Shown one piece after another: positions 36,735 through 45,469 of a stretch of DNA of 64,000 nucleotides. The DNA lies in assembly GCF_017255015.1 (NCBI RefSeq), contig NZ_JAFKCS010000011.1, positions 60,953 to 124,952 on the forward strand, in the 5' to 3' direction. The notes under the pieces were generated by a model. The model was not told the origin of the DNA. It saw nothing but the letters and a program-made list of their open reading frames with translations, and searched no databases. The stretch is from Bowmanella yangjiangensis. GTDB taxonomy: Bacteria; Pseudomonadota; Gammaproteobacteria; Enterobacterales; Alteromonadaceae. Within the stretch, counting starts at the first letter, position 1. Each line of letters begins with the position of its first letter. Made by a program: the position numbers and the translations under genes.

Positions 36735-39700
36735 TTATAATTCCGCAAGCGCGACAGCTTCATCCACATCCACCGCTACCATACGTGAAACACCAGGTTC
36801 CGCCATAGTAACACCGGTAAGATGTGACGCCATTTCCATCGCAATCTTGTTATGGGTGATATAAATAAACTGCACTGTCTTGGACATCTCTGAAACCAGT
36901 TTGCAAAAACGTCCCACGTTCGCATCGTCCAAGGGTGCATCCACTTCGTCCAGCAAACAAAAGGGTGCCGGATTCAGCCTGAAAATAGCAAACACCAATG
37001 ATAAAGCGGTCAGGGCTTTTTCTCCACCGCTAAGCAGATGAATGGTGCTATTTTTCTTGCCGGGTGGCCGCGCCATGATAGTTACGCCAGTTTCGAGTAA
37101 ATCATCATCGGTAAGTTCCAGATAGGCAGAACCCCCACCAAACACTTTAGGAAACAGCATTTTCAGGTCTTCATTAACCTTATCAAAGGTATCCCGGAAA
37201 CGACCGCGGGTTTCTTTATCTATCTTGCGGATAGCCCCTTCCAAGGTATCCAAGGCACCGGTTAGATCCTCATGTTGCTCATCCAGGTGCTGTTTACGTT
37301 CGGATTGAATGTCGTACTCTTCCACTGCTGCCAGGTTGACAGCACCAAGTCGGGACACCGAAGCCTGCGTTTTATCCAGTTCTTCCTGCCACACTTTCTC
37401 ATCCGCCGCCTCATCCAGAGTTTCGAGTACAGGCTTAAGAGGCTGGTTCATTTCCTGCAATTGCTCCAGCACTGCATTGGCCCGCACTTTGGCCCCTTCG
37501 GCTTCCAATTTCAGGCTTTGTTGAACCTCGCGTAACTGCCCTATCCGCTCCGTGATCCCCTGCTGCCCTTTTTGCACCTGTTCAAGTTCGGCCTGGGCAT
37601 TTTGTAATTGCGCAGATAGGTCAGCTTGCTGATCTTCAAGCAACAGACGCTGAGCTAACAGTTCCTGCAGTTGCTCAGTCTGCTCCTCAAAGGGGGATTG
37701 CCAATGCATTTGTTCTTCTATCAGCGCAACTCTTCGCTGTTCGGCACTTTGCAACGCCTGGTTCAGGCGATTTGAATTTTGCTGAGCATGTTGCTGGCGG
37801 CTTTGTAAGCCTTGTACCTGCAACGCCATCTGATGCACCTTGCTGCGCAGCTCATCAACCTGAGCACGCTGCACAGACAACTGCCGCTGCAGATCCTCTC
37901 GATGCTTTAGGTTGTCCTGTTCACTGTCGCTCTGTGAGTCCAGTTGCAATTGCAACTCTTCAAGCTCGGCCGCCAGCGTTTCTTGTTTGATCTTATCTTC
38001 ATCCAACTGCTCTTCAAGTTGGACAATCTGGCCCTGCAATCTGTGCGTTTGGCTAGATCGCAGCTCACGCTGCTCTATTAACAGCCGGTGACGCTGTTCA
38101 AGTTCAATACAATCCCGTTCCAATTGACGGTATAAGCGTTTAGCCTGTTCACTTTGTTCGCGGTGCAAAAGCAGCGCTTGCTGTGCTTCGGCCATTTCAT
38201 TTTCATGCTGCTCTGCGTTTATCCGCAGTGCATTCAACTCGTCTTGCAACTGTTGAATCTGTTTTGCTCTGTCAAGAATACCTTGCTGATTGCTTCTGCT
38301 GCCTATACTCACCCAGCCCAGTCCCAACCAATGTCCTTGCTTGTTAATCAGGCTATAGCCCTCGGCAAGCCCATCAAGCTGCGACTCAAGCGCGCGGTTT
38401 TCATCTGCAATCTGTACCCGTGTCAACCAATCCGGCACCCGCTCACTTTTGATCTTGCTGGCCAGTGTACCCACGGGTTTATCTGTGGTCATGTGCTGCG
38501 CCAGCAACCACGCACTGCCGTCAATGTCAGGATACTTACCGTCTTCGATAACACTAGCCGCGAGCCAGTCCCCCATCACGGTTTCCAGGGCCTTTTCCCA
38601 TCCTTGCTCAACCTCCAGCCATTGCCAGGCTGATTTGGGTTGTTCAGGCAGCTCAGCTAACCAAGCCTGAACAGCATTATCCCGCCCACCACTACTTTGC
38701 TGCATGGCCGTCAATGCAGACAAATTGGCCTGCAAATGTTGTTGCTGCCCAGACAGGGTTAACTGCATCTGTTTGTGTTCTTGCACTTTTACATCAGCGT
38801 CATCTTTGGCCTTCTCGGCCTCAGACAGTTGCAGTCCGGCTTGTTCCAAAGCGGCTTTGCTTTCAAGCAAAATCTTCTCTTGTTGTTGTAGCTCTGTATC
38901 TTGGTTACTTTCCTGTAACTCAGCCAGCGATCGTTGCATCTCGGCTAAACGCTGCTGTTCTCGTTCATACAAGGTTTGCAACGACTGAATTTGTGTCTGA
39001 CGGCTTTGTACCTGCTGCTTAAGGGCAAAGATATCTTGTTCCTGGCGTCGCCATGTGTCCTGCTGGTCTTGCCATTGTTGCTCGGCATCATGCAGCACGA
39101 GCTGTGCCTGATGTTGCTGCTCGAGCAGAAGTTCCTGCTCGGGTTCAAGCTCACTCAGGCTGGCACTAATAAGCTCCAGGCTTTCCTGTTCCTGCCCGCG
39201 TTCTTGCTGCAATTGCTGCAAACTGTGCTGAAGCTGTTCAAGCTCCTGGGCTATTTGCTGTTGGCGCTGGCGAGCATGAATTTGTGTTTGTTCCAACCGG
39301 GTAATCTGATTACCCACCTGAAAAACCTGCTGCTGTACATCTGCCAATTGCTGTTTGATATCCGCAACTTTCTCCTGATAGCCAGCTATTCCCCGCTCAT
39401 CACCACGCTGCCTGGCGACGACTTCTTCTATTTCGGTCTCACGCTGGGCAATAGCCTGTTCAAGTTCAGTGATCTGGGACGAGTGTTTAAGCCAGCGCAG
39501 CGCAGCTAACTCCGCCTTTAACTTACGTTCCTTAGCCTTGAGTTCTTTGTATCGTTTCGCCGCTGCGGCCTGACGTTGCAACTTTTCCAACTGCTGTCCC
39601 AGTTCACCGCGCACATCATTTAACCGCTCCAGATTGTCCCGGCAATGGCGGATACGAGTCTCGGTTTCACGGCGTCGTTCCTTGTATTTGGAGATACCGG

Positions 39701-40202
39701 CCGCCTCTTCTATAAAGATACGCAGCTCCTGCGGCTTGGACTCAATGAGGCGGGATATCATGCCTTGTTCAATAATGGCGTAACTGCGCGGCCCAAGGCC
39801 GGTGCCCAAGAACAGATCCGTTACGTCGCGTCGGCGACATTTAGAGGCATTAAGGAAATAATTCGATTGCCCGTCACGGGTGACCAGGCGCTTGACCGAC
39901 AATTCATTGTACTTGGCGTACTCACCCTGAATGCGGCCACTGCTGTTATCAAAAACCAGTTCAACACTGCATTGGGAAACCGGTTTTCTGGCGGTTGAAC
40001 CGTTAAAAATAACGTCGGTCATCGCATCGCCACGCAGGTTTTTAGCCGAGCTTTCACCCAGTACCCAGCGCACCGCGTCGATTACATTGGACTTACCACA
40101 GCCATTGGGACCCACAATGGCTGTCATATCGTCTGGAAAGGGAATACTGGTAGGATCCACGAAGGATTTGAATCCGGCCAGTTTGATTTTCTTTAAGCGC
40201 AT
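36735..40202 (-). CDS. smc: Chromosome segregation protein SMC
   Basis: A 1155-residue SMC ATPase. Walker A is GPNGCGKSNVIDAVRW (about 32-47). Two long Gln/Glu-rich coiled coils (about 165-500 and 660-1000) flank a hinge near residues 500-650. The ABC signature LLSGGEKALTAL and Walker B FCLLDEVDAPLDD lie near the C-terminus. It acts as a dimer with kleisin partners in chromosome organisation. Finding SMC, not MukB, upstream of zipA is as in Shewanella and Pseudomonas. The ATG starts at 40202, divergent from cysZ across 138 nt. Confidence 0.97.
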   Translation of the reverse strand: MRLKKIKLAGFKSFVDPTSIPFPDDMTAIVGPNGCGKSNVIDAVRWVLGESSAKNLRGDAMTDVIFNGSTARKPVSQCSVELVFDNSSGRIQGEYAKYNELSVKRLVTRDGQSNYFLNASKCRRRDVTDLFLGTGLGPRSYAIIEQGMISRLIESKPQELRIFIEEAAGISKYKERRRETETRIRHCRDNLERLNDVRGELGQQLEKLQRQAAAAKRYKELKAKERKLKAELAALRWLKHSSQITELEQAIAQRETEIEEVVARQRGDERGIAGYQEKVADIKQQLADVQQQVFQVGNQITRLEQTQIHARQRQQQIAQELEQLQHSLQQLQQERGQEQESLELISASLSELEPEQELLLEQQHQAQLVLHDAEQQWQDQQDTWRRQEQDIFALKQQVQSRQTQIQSLQTLYEREQQRLAEMQRSLAELQESNQDTELQQQEKILLESKAALEQAGLQLSEAEKAKDDADVKVQEHKQMQLTLSGQQQHLQANLSALTAMQQSSGGRDNAVQAWLAELPEQPKSAWQWLEVEQGWEKALETVMGDWLAASVIEDGKYPDIDGSAWLLAQHMTTDKPVGTLASKIKSERVPDWLTRVQIADENRALESQLDGLAEGYSLINKQGHWLGLGWVSIGSRSNQQGILDRAKQIQQLQDELNALRINAEQHENEMAEAQQALLLHREQSEQAKRLYRQLERDCIELEQRHRLLIEQRELRSSQTHRLQGQIVQLEEQLDEDKIKQETLAAELEELQLQLDSQSDSEQDNLKHREDLQRQLSVQRAQVDELRSKVHQMALQVQGLQSRQQHAQQNSNRLNQALQSAEQRRVALIEEQMHWQSPFEEQTEQLQELLAQRLLLEDQQADLSAQLQNAQAELEQVQKGQQGITERIGQLREVQQSLKLEAEGAKVRANAVLEQLQEMNQPLKPVLETLDEAADEKVWQEELDKTQASVSRLGAVNLAAVEEYDIQSERKQHLDEQHEDLTGALDTLEGAIRKIDKETRGRFRDTFDKVNEDLKMLFPKVFGGGSAYLELTDDDLLETGVTIMARPPGKKNSTIHLLSGGEKALTALSLVFAIFRLNPAPFCLLDEVDAPLDDANVGRFCKLVSEMSKTVQFIYITHNKIAMEMASHLTGVTMAEPGVSRMVAVDVDEAVALAEL

Positions 40203-40340
40203 GGGTCCTATTATTGTTGTAGCTTCTTAGGCGCGGTTCGACTCTACCAAAACTCAAGATGTGTAACAATTAAGGAATTCTGTCCATCAATCAATTGCGG
40301 TAACCTATTTATCTCAAAGATAAAAGCTGCCGGGAGACTC

Positions 40341-41102
40341 ATGCAAGGCCAACAGCCCAAAAGCGGTGTCGCTTACTTTTTCCAGGGTTTTCAACTTATC
40401 CAGACCAAGGGACTGAAACGTTTTGTTTTTATTCCGCTGATGGTCAATTTGCTGCTGTTTTCCGTGGCATTTTACTTCTTATTGCAACAAATTGATGGTG
40501 CCATCATATGGGTGATGGACTTAGTGCCTGAATGGCTGTCCTGGCTGCGGGACTGGTTAAGCGTGATACTCTGGCCTTTGGCCGTGGTTATTATTCTGGT
40601 CACCTTTTCCTTTATTTTTTCCAGTATCGCCAATTGGCTTGCCGCCCCTTTTAACGGGTTACTGGCAGAACGTGTAGAACAGCATTTAACCGGTCAGCGT
40701 TTTGATGACGGTGGATTCACGGCAATACTTAAAGACGTACCACGCACTCTGGGCCGGGAATGGACTAAGCTGGTTTACTATATTCCCCGCGCCCTTGGCT
40801 TTTTAATTATTTTCTTTTTGCTGCCAGTTTTTGGTCAGGTTATCTGGTTTTTGTTTACGGCCTGGATGATGGCCATTCAATATTGCGACTACCCTTTTGA
40901 CAATCACAAGGTACCTTTTCCAGTGATGCGTGCACAGTTGAGTGACAAAAAGGGTACGGCATTTTCTTTTGGTCTGGCTGTCACGTTATTTGCCATGGTG
41001 CCCATTGTTAACTTTTTAGTGATGCCGGTGGCCATTTGCGGCGCGACCGCCATGTGGGTAGATAAATTCCGCCCTCAGTCAGCCAGCCTGCGTGGCCAGT
41101 AA
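40341..41102 (+). CDS. cysZ: CysZ-family sulfate transporter/regulator
   Basis: A 253-residue membrane protein with about six hydrophobic segments and the CysZ pattern: SGVAYFFQGFQLIQTKGLKRFVF at the start, ANWLAAPFNGLLAERVE and AMMAIQYCDYPFDNH-type AWMMAIQYCDYPFDNHK. It supports sulfate uptake for cysteine synthesis. GGGAG precedes the ATG. The gene is divergent from smc, as in many relatives where cysZ neighbours zipA-ligA. Its last 24 nt overlap the end of the convergent GGDEF-EAL gene. Confidence 0.92.
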   Translation: MQGQQPKSGVAYFFQGFQLIQTKGLKRFVFIPLMVNLLLFSVAFYFLLQQIDGAIIWVMDLVPEWLSWLRDWLSVILWPLAVVIILVTFSFIFSSIANWLAAPFNGLLAERVEQHLTGQRFDDGGFTAILKDVPRTLGREWTKLVYYIPRALGFLIIFFLLPVFGQVIWFLFTAWMMAIQYCDYPFDNHKVPFPVMRAQLSDKKGTAFSFGLAVTLFAMVPIVNFLVMPVAICGATAMWVDKFRPQSASLRGQ

Positions 41103-43121
41103 GCGTTCAAATTCAGCGGCTGGCAAGGGCTTGCTGAAATGATACCCCTGCATCACGTGACAACCATTTTCCTGCAGGAACGTCACTTGCTCCTGACGTT
41201 CCACCCCTTGTGCCACCACACCGATTCCCAGGGTCTTAGATAGTTGGATAATCGCTTTAATAATAAGGCGGTCACCAGGTTCATCTTCCATATTGGACAT
41301 ATATGAGCGATCAATTTTCAGGGTTTCTACCGGCAGAATATTGAGCTGGCGCAACGACGAGTAACCGCTGCCGAAGTCATCCAGAGCAATACTGAATCCG
41401 GCTGTTTTCACCCAGGCCAAACGCTCCAATAAGTATTGTCCGTTGTCCATCAGGGAGCTCTCTGTGATTTCGGTTTTAACCGATCCCGGTGCTAAACCTG
41501 ACTCTTTAAGCAGTTCCGACATCTGTTCGATATTCTGGTAATCACAAAACTGGTGCCCGGATATATTGACTGACACTTGAATTTGCCTGTCGTACATCTG
41601 TTTCCAGAGACCGATATGCGCGATCGCCTGCCCCAGCACTTGCAAGAAAACCTCTTGAATCAACCCCGAGCGCTCAGCGACCGATATAAACTCGGTGGCT
41701 GGAATGATTCCTCTCGAGGTATGCCGCCAACGCGCCAGACATTCAACACCGACAAACTGTCCGGTCAGACTATCAACCTGCGGCTGGTAATAAGGAATAA
41801 ACTCGCCGCGTTTCAGGCCTTCACGGATTTGCTGTTCGACCTGTTTGTAATGGACCAATTCCTGATTGAGATCTTCGCAAAAAAATACAAAAGATGACTC
41901 TGGCGATTTTTTGGCTCTGTACATAGCAATATCGGCCTGATGCAATAGCTCGGCCGCCTGCTCAGTATTTTGTGGAAACAGGCTGATACCAATGCTTGCC
42001 CCCACCTCAACAGCCTGACCTCTGATGAGGAATGGTTTCTCCAGGCATTGAATAATTTTCTCTGCGACTCGGGATACAGACTCTGGGCCACTGGCATGAC
42101 TCACTAATACCACAAATTCATCGCCTCCGAGGCGAGCCACAGTGTCACTAGTGCGCAGTACGGCGCTGAAACGCTCGGCTACCATGCGCAGTAACATATC
42201 GCCTGCCTCGTGCCCCATGCTATCGTTTACCTGTTTAAATCTGTCCAAATCGAGAAACATCAGACCAAAACTCCCTCCCTCACGGCGGCATTGGTTGATT
42301 TGGTGTGGGATCAACTGCATCAGCAAGGCACGGTTGGGCAGCCCGGTTAATTCATCCTGGTAGGCCAGTGTCCGAAGTTGGTGTAGGGAGCCAGTATGAC
42401 TACCGGCATCTGAATACACACCAACGAAATAACAAGGCCGGCGGTATTCATCCAAAATGGCACTGAGACGAACTTGGCAGAGAAAATCTTGCCCCTGCTT
42501 ATTTCTATCCCACAGCTCACCACTCCAGAACCCTTTTTCCATCAGTTGTAGGGTTATATTCAAAAAGAAATCGTCATCATGCTTGCCTGAACGTAGCAAG
42601 CGAATATCTTGGCTGACCAATTCGTTCACCGTATAGCCGGATAAATCACAAAATGCTCTATTGGCATACACTATTTTCTGGTGTTTATCTGTTATTACGA
42701 CAGCCTCATTGGAGGAATCAAATACCTGTTCATACAACTGCAATTGCACATTGGCACTAGGACCAAATTGGTCCTGAAAACGCAGACTGACATGCAAGAT
42801 GTCCTCGTTACCATCTGCAAGCCGGGTAAAGTGGCATTGTGCTTCCAACCATTCACCGTTGAGAGCACGCCACTGACAGTTGCAACTTCCTTGCCCAGCA
42901 TCAAGACAAGCCGCGAAATGCATCTGAGTATCGCCTTCTGCTGACCGGCAAAGGGAACTAAGCGGCACTTGTTGTAATAGCAAATCATTCTGATAGCCCA
43001 AAACATCCAGCAAGGCTTGATTTGAAGCTAGTAGTTGCCCTTGCCTAAGCAACAGCATAGGTTCACAGGAACGTTGCATAAATTGCAGGAAGCTGCGGTA
43101 GAAAGAAGCATGGTCGAGCAT
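41079..43121 (-). CDS. PAS-GGDEF-EAL cyclic-di-GMP protein
   Basis: A 680-residue cytoplasmic signalling protein. Domains: an N-terminal PAS-like region (about 10-115), a clear PAS (about 130-235; VVITDKHQKIVYANRAFCDLSGY), GGDEF (about 250-410) and EAL (about 425-675). The cyclase signature is intact (GGDEF 332-336) with an RxxD inhibitory site R323-T-S-D326. The phosphodiesterase part has N519, E551, D581-D582 and K602, but the name motif is E460-C-L462 and the usual AEGVE is AQGVE (Q638). A working cyclase is likely and phosphodiesterase activity uncertain. No membrane segment. Convergent with cysZ and overlapping it by 24 nt. Confidence 0.95.
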   Translation of the reverse strand: MLDHASFYRSFLQFMQRSCEPMLLLRQGQLLASNQALLDVLGYQNDLLLQQVPLSSLCRSAEGDTQMHFAACLDAGQGSCNCQWRALNGEWLEAQCHFTRLADGNEDILHVSLRFQDQFGPSANVQLQLYEQVFDSSNEAVVITDKHQKIVYANRAFCDLSGYTVNELVSQDIRLLRSGKHDDDFFLNITLQLMEKGFWSGELWDRNKQGQDFLCQVRLSAILDEYRRPCYFVGVYSDAGSHTGSLHQLRTLAYQDELTGLPNRALLMQLIPHQINQCRREGGSFGLMFLDLDRFKQVNDSMGHEAGDMLLRMVAERFSAVLRTSDTVARLGGDEFVVLVSHASGPESVSRVAEKIIQCLEKPFLIRGQAVEVGASIGISLFPQNTEQAAELLHQADIAMYRAKKSPESSFVFFCEDLNQELVHYKQVEQQIREGLKRGEFIPYYQPQVDSLTGQFVGVECLARWRHTSRGIIPATEFISVAERSGLIQEVFLQVLGQAIAHIGLWKQMYDRQIQVSVNISGHQFCDYQNIEQMSELLKESGLAPGSVKTEITESSLMDNGQYLLERLAWVKTAGFSIALDDFGSGYSSLRQLNILPVETLKIDRSYMSNMEDEPGDRLIIKAIIQLSKTLGIGVVAQGVERQEQVTFLQENGCHVMQGYHFSKPLPAAEFERLLATQAG

Positions 43122-43467
43122 GATGAGTCACTACGTTTTTATTCAGTACTGCAGGACTACCCTGCACTGATGCTGTCCCAAAGCATCATTATCACAGGGC
43201 GCATCCCAACGCCCATGATGAAACCGCTTAAATCACCATATATTGATTGGACAAGAGAACTGAAACAACCTAACCACGCCCCTCGGCCATTTCAAAGACT
43301 ACATCATTCGTGCGGATTTTGCAGATGCTTCCTTTACAAGGACAGGCATCAGAGAAATCAGCCAAACTGGCGTATCCACTGACCATCTAAAAGTAGACTG
43401 CTGTTTCATTCAAAGTACAAAGCAAAGCTGACATACTGTTTCCCCCCTTCTTGCAATGGAGATAGCA
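43122..43467. other. Gene-free stretch before the GST gene
   Basis: About 346 nt between the divergent GGDEF-EAL and GST genes. It should hold both promoters. I see no clear palindrome, RNA gene or supported reading frame; the only feature I would trust is the GGAGAT ribosome site at 43459-43464 for the GST. Confidence 0.5.
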
Positions 43468-44118
43468 ATGGCAAACTTAACCCTGGTTATTGGCAACAAG
43501 AATTACTCGTCCTGGTCCCTTCGCCCCTGGTTGCTGATGCGAATGCACGATATCGCCTTTGATGAAGTGCAAGTTCCGCTTTATCAAGCACACAGCAAAC
43601 AGGATTTATTAGCCCGTTCGCCAGCTGGCTTGGTGCCGATTCTTTATCATCAGGATTTGGTTGTTTGGGATTCACTGGCCATTATGGAATATCTGGCCGA
43701 ACTCTTCCCGGCCATTCACGCCTGGCCTCAGGATCAAAAAGCCAGGGCCAGAGCCCGTAGCCTAAGCGCTGAAATGCATAGTGGATTTTCAACATTGCGC
43801 CAGCAGATGCCAATGAACTGCCGCCGACAGCATGTGCATATAGATATTACCAGTCACCTTGAACAAGATATCACGCGCATACAAGACATCTGGGAAAATT
43901 GCCTTCATGACCAACCGGGGCCGTTTTTGTTTGGTGAGTTTGGTATTGTGGACGCGATGTTTGCCCCGGTGGTTACCCGCTTTAAGACTTATGGCGTGAC
44001 GTTAAGAAACGCTCGTCTGCGCCGTTATCAGGAACAAGTTCTATCGTTGCACCCGCTGCGTCAATGGTATGAAGATGCCAAGCAGGAAAGCGAAGTTATC
44101 ACCGAATCAGAGCGTTGA
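43468..44118 (+). CDS. Glutathione S-transferase family protein
   Basis: A 216-residue GST. The N-terminal thioredoxin-like domain opens LTLVIGNKNYSSWSLRPWLLM, where the serine of NYSSWSLRP is the probable glutathione-activating residue, and contains AGLVPILYHQDLVVWDSLAIMEYL with the conserved cis-proline and glutathione-binding Asp-Ser. The helical C-terminal domain has FLFGEFGIVDAMFAPVVTR. The SSWSLRPW opening is that of an uncharacterised bacterial branch. The ATG at 43468 follows GGAG; an in-frame ATG at 43456 overlaps that site. It appears to be monocistronic. Confidence 0.9.
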   Translation: MANLTLVIGNKNYSSWSLRPWLLMRMHDIAFDEVQVPLYQAHSKQDLLARSPAGLVPILYHQDLVVWDSLAIMEYLAELFPAIHAWPQDQKARARARSLSAEMHSGFSTLRQQMPMNCRRQHVHIDITSHLEQDITRIQDIWENCLHDQPGPFLFGEFGIVDAMFAPVVTRFKTYGVTLRNARLRRYQEQVLSLHPLRQWYEDAKQESEVITESER

Positions 44119-44335
44119 ATTTCCTCTTTGAGCAGATAAATTTTTTGGGCCAATCTGAATTGCACAGTAAATAATCAGATTTTACGTAAATCTTTGTTGC
44201 TCTTATGAGTTGTTTGCCTCACACTAGAGTTGAACTAAGTAGTAAGCAATGGTTGCTTGCTGCACGACATCGGGCGATTCTGGCTGTTGGCTCCCTTGAT
44301 GGCGTAGATACTTAACAGCCGTGAGAAAACTTGCA
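44119..44335 (+). other. Long leader region of the RRM protein gene
   Basis: The 217 nt before the RNA-binding protein gene include a small perfect hairpin, AAGCAA / TTGCTT (44244-44258, three-base loop). The ribosome site is weak (GAG about 10 nt before the ATG). A structured leader controlling a small RNA-binding protein is possible, but I see no known element. Confidence 0.3.
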
Positions 44336-44620
44336 ATGAAACTATATGTTGGAAACTTGTCATATCAAATGACAGACGCTGATTTGGAAGCAGCATTCGC
44401 TGCGTTCGGTGCCGTTAGCTCCGCCAAAATCATCACAGACCGTGAAACCAATCGCTCTAAAGGCTTTGGTTTTGTCGAGTTCGAAAATCGTGCTGAGGCT
44501 GAAGCTGCCATCGAGAGTCTGAACGGTAAAGAAGTTTCCGGTCGTGCTCTGGTTGTTAACGAAGCTCGTCCACCCAAGCCAAGAACAGGTGGTCACTCTA
44601 ACAGCCGTGGTCGCTTCTAA
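44336..44620 (+). CDS. Small single-RRM RNA-binding protein
   Basis: A 94-residue protein made of one RNA-recognition motif: RNP2 is LYVGNL (residues 3-8) and RNP1 is SKGFGFVEF (about 41-49). A short Arg/Gly-rich tail (RPPKPRTGGHSNSRGRF) follows. Such proteins resemble the Rbp family of cyanobacteria and occur in marine gammaproteobacteria, where they are thought to act in cold or stress adaptation. The ATG at 44336 gives the conserved opening MKLYVGNL; an upstream GTG at 44321 is not used. Two hairpins follow the stop. Confidence 0.93.
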   Translation: MKLYVGNLSYQMTDADLEAAFAAFGAVSSAKIITDRETNRSKGFGFVEFENRAEAEAAIESLNGKEVSGRALVVNEARPPKPRTGGHSNSRGRF

Positions 44621-44635
44621 TTACAAGAAGTGACA

Positions 44636-44696
44636 ATCAGAGAGCATTCTCTGATATTGCGCTGAAATTAAGCCCCTGCAAATGGGGCTTTTTTAT
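44636..44696 (+). terminator. Double hairpin and terminator after the RRM gene
   Basis: ATCAGAGA / TCTCTGAT (44636-44655) is a perfect 8-bp stem with a four-base loop. It is followed by AAGCCCC / GGGGCTT (44670-44690) and a T run, a standard intrinsic terminator. The first hairpin may protect the short message from 3' decay. Confidence 0.9.
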
Positions 44697-44925
44697 TATT
44701 TGTGTTCTTCAATCCCCCTCTTTGCAAGTTAGTGCTCTCATCCTTGTTTCAGCAAAGCAATAAGGCATGTGACCTAAGAAGCGCTACACTCTTTGTTGAT
44801 GTGACACCAGTCTGCCAAACTAGGGCTCTCATACTGCATATGCCCGGCAGTTATCAGTATATTCCGTGTTGATGGGTGAATTTTTACTCATCTCTGGTAT
44901 AGATGATAGGTACGCCTATGCGTCA

Positions 44926-44940
44926 TGTAATTTAATTACA
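44926..44940. promoter_or_regulatory. HexR-like box before the CBM48 gene
   Basis: TGTAATTTAATTACA is a perfect palindrome of the form TGTAAT-N3-ATTACA. It matches the HexR operator reported for gammaproteobacterial central carbon genes. It ends 20 nt before the CBM48 start codon, a position suited to repression. A second box of the same form precedes ppc. Confidence 0.65.
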
Positions 44941-44960
44941 AACAACAAGGAGCATTCGTC

Positions 44961-45269
44961 ATGAGTTTCAAGAAGCAATATCTGAAGTCTAAACCCGTTT
45001 GTAAGGTGACCTTCAAATTGTCCAAACAGGAAGCCCGGCATGCCCAAAGCGTACGTTTGCTGGGAGATTTCAATGCATGGGATAGCGCCGCAACGCCCAT
45101 GAAAAAATTGAAAAATGGGGACTTTACTGCCACATTGGAGCTGCCAAAGGACAGTCAGTACCAGTTTCGTTATCTGCTTGATGACAAAGTATGGGAGAAT
45201 GACTGGGATGCAGATACCTATGTTCCCTCACCTCTCAGCCTGGAAGATAACTCCGTTATCGCCGTCTAG
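44961..45269 (+). CDS. Stand-alone glycogen-binding (CBM48/isoamylase N-terminal) domain protein
   Basis: A 102-residue protein. The core VRLLGDFNAWDSAATPMKKL, then FTATLELPKDSQYQFRYLLD and WENDWDADTYVP, is the early-set domain found in glycogen-branching and debranching enzymes and in AMPK beta subunits. No catalytic domain follows, so it is a free carbohydrate-binding module, probably recognising glycogen. AAGGAG precedes the ATG. The HexR-like palindrome immediately upstream links it to sugar-phosphate-controlled carbon metabolism, together with ppc next door. Confidence 0.9.
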   Translation: MSFKKQYLKSKPVCKVTFKLSKQEARHAQSVRLLGDFNAWDSAATPMKKLKNGDFTATLELPKDSQYQFRYLLDDKVWENDWDADTYVPSPLSLEDNSVIAV

Positions 45270-45280
45270 CCCGCCTTTCA

Positions 45281-45313
45281 GGGGTAAGGGCTTTGCCGTA
45301 AAGCCCTTACCCC
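45281..45313 (+). terminator. Very strong hairpin after the CBM48 gene
   Basis: GGGGTAAGGGCTTT (45281-45294) pairs perfectly with AAAGCCCTTACCCC (45300-45313) across a five-base loop. A 14-bp perfect stem is unusually stable. It lacks a clear T run on either strand, so it may be a processing or boundary element rather than a simple terminator. Confidence 0.55.
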
Positions 45314-45406
45314 ATAATGCTTAGGGGAATATCTAAGATGTTCCGCCGTTCTTATATAACCGACCGTTCTAAGTCAAAGTTTCGACAAGCGATACGAATC
45401 AGGTTA

Positions 45407-45423
45407 TTGTAATAAAATTACAA
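45407..45423. promoter_or_regulatory. HexR-like box before ppc
   Basis: TTGTAATAAAATTACAA is a perfect palindrome with the same TGTAAT-N3-ATTACA core as the box at 44926-44940. It ends 46 nt before the ppc start. HexR senses 2-keto-3-deoxy-6-phosphogluconate and is known to control central carbon genes in Shewanella and relatives. Confidence 0.7.
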
Positions 45424-45469
45424 AAACTAACGGGACATCCCGAAAATCAGCAACACGTTGGAGGACCTC

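Noticed and set aside
38154..38633. A 159-codon plus-strand frame inside smc
   Set aside because: It lies opposite the SMC hinge/coiled-coil coding region and has no family features.
38976..39509. A 177-codon Leu-rich plus-strand frame inside smc
   Set aside because: The leucine-rich look comes from reading Gln/Glu-rich coiled-coil codons on the opposite strand; it is not a membrane protein gene.
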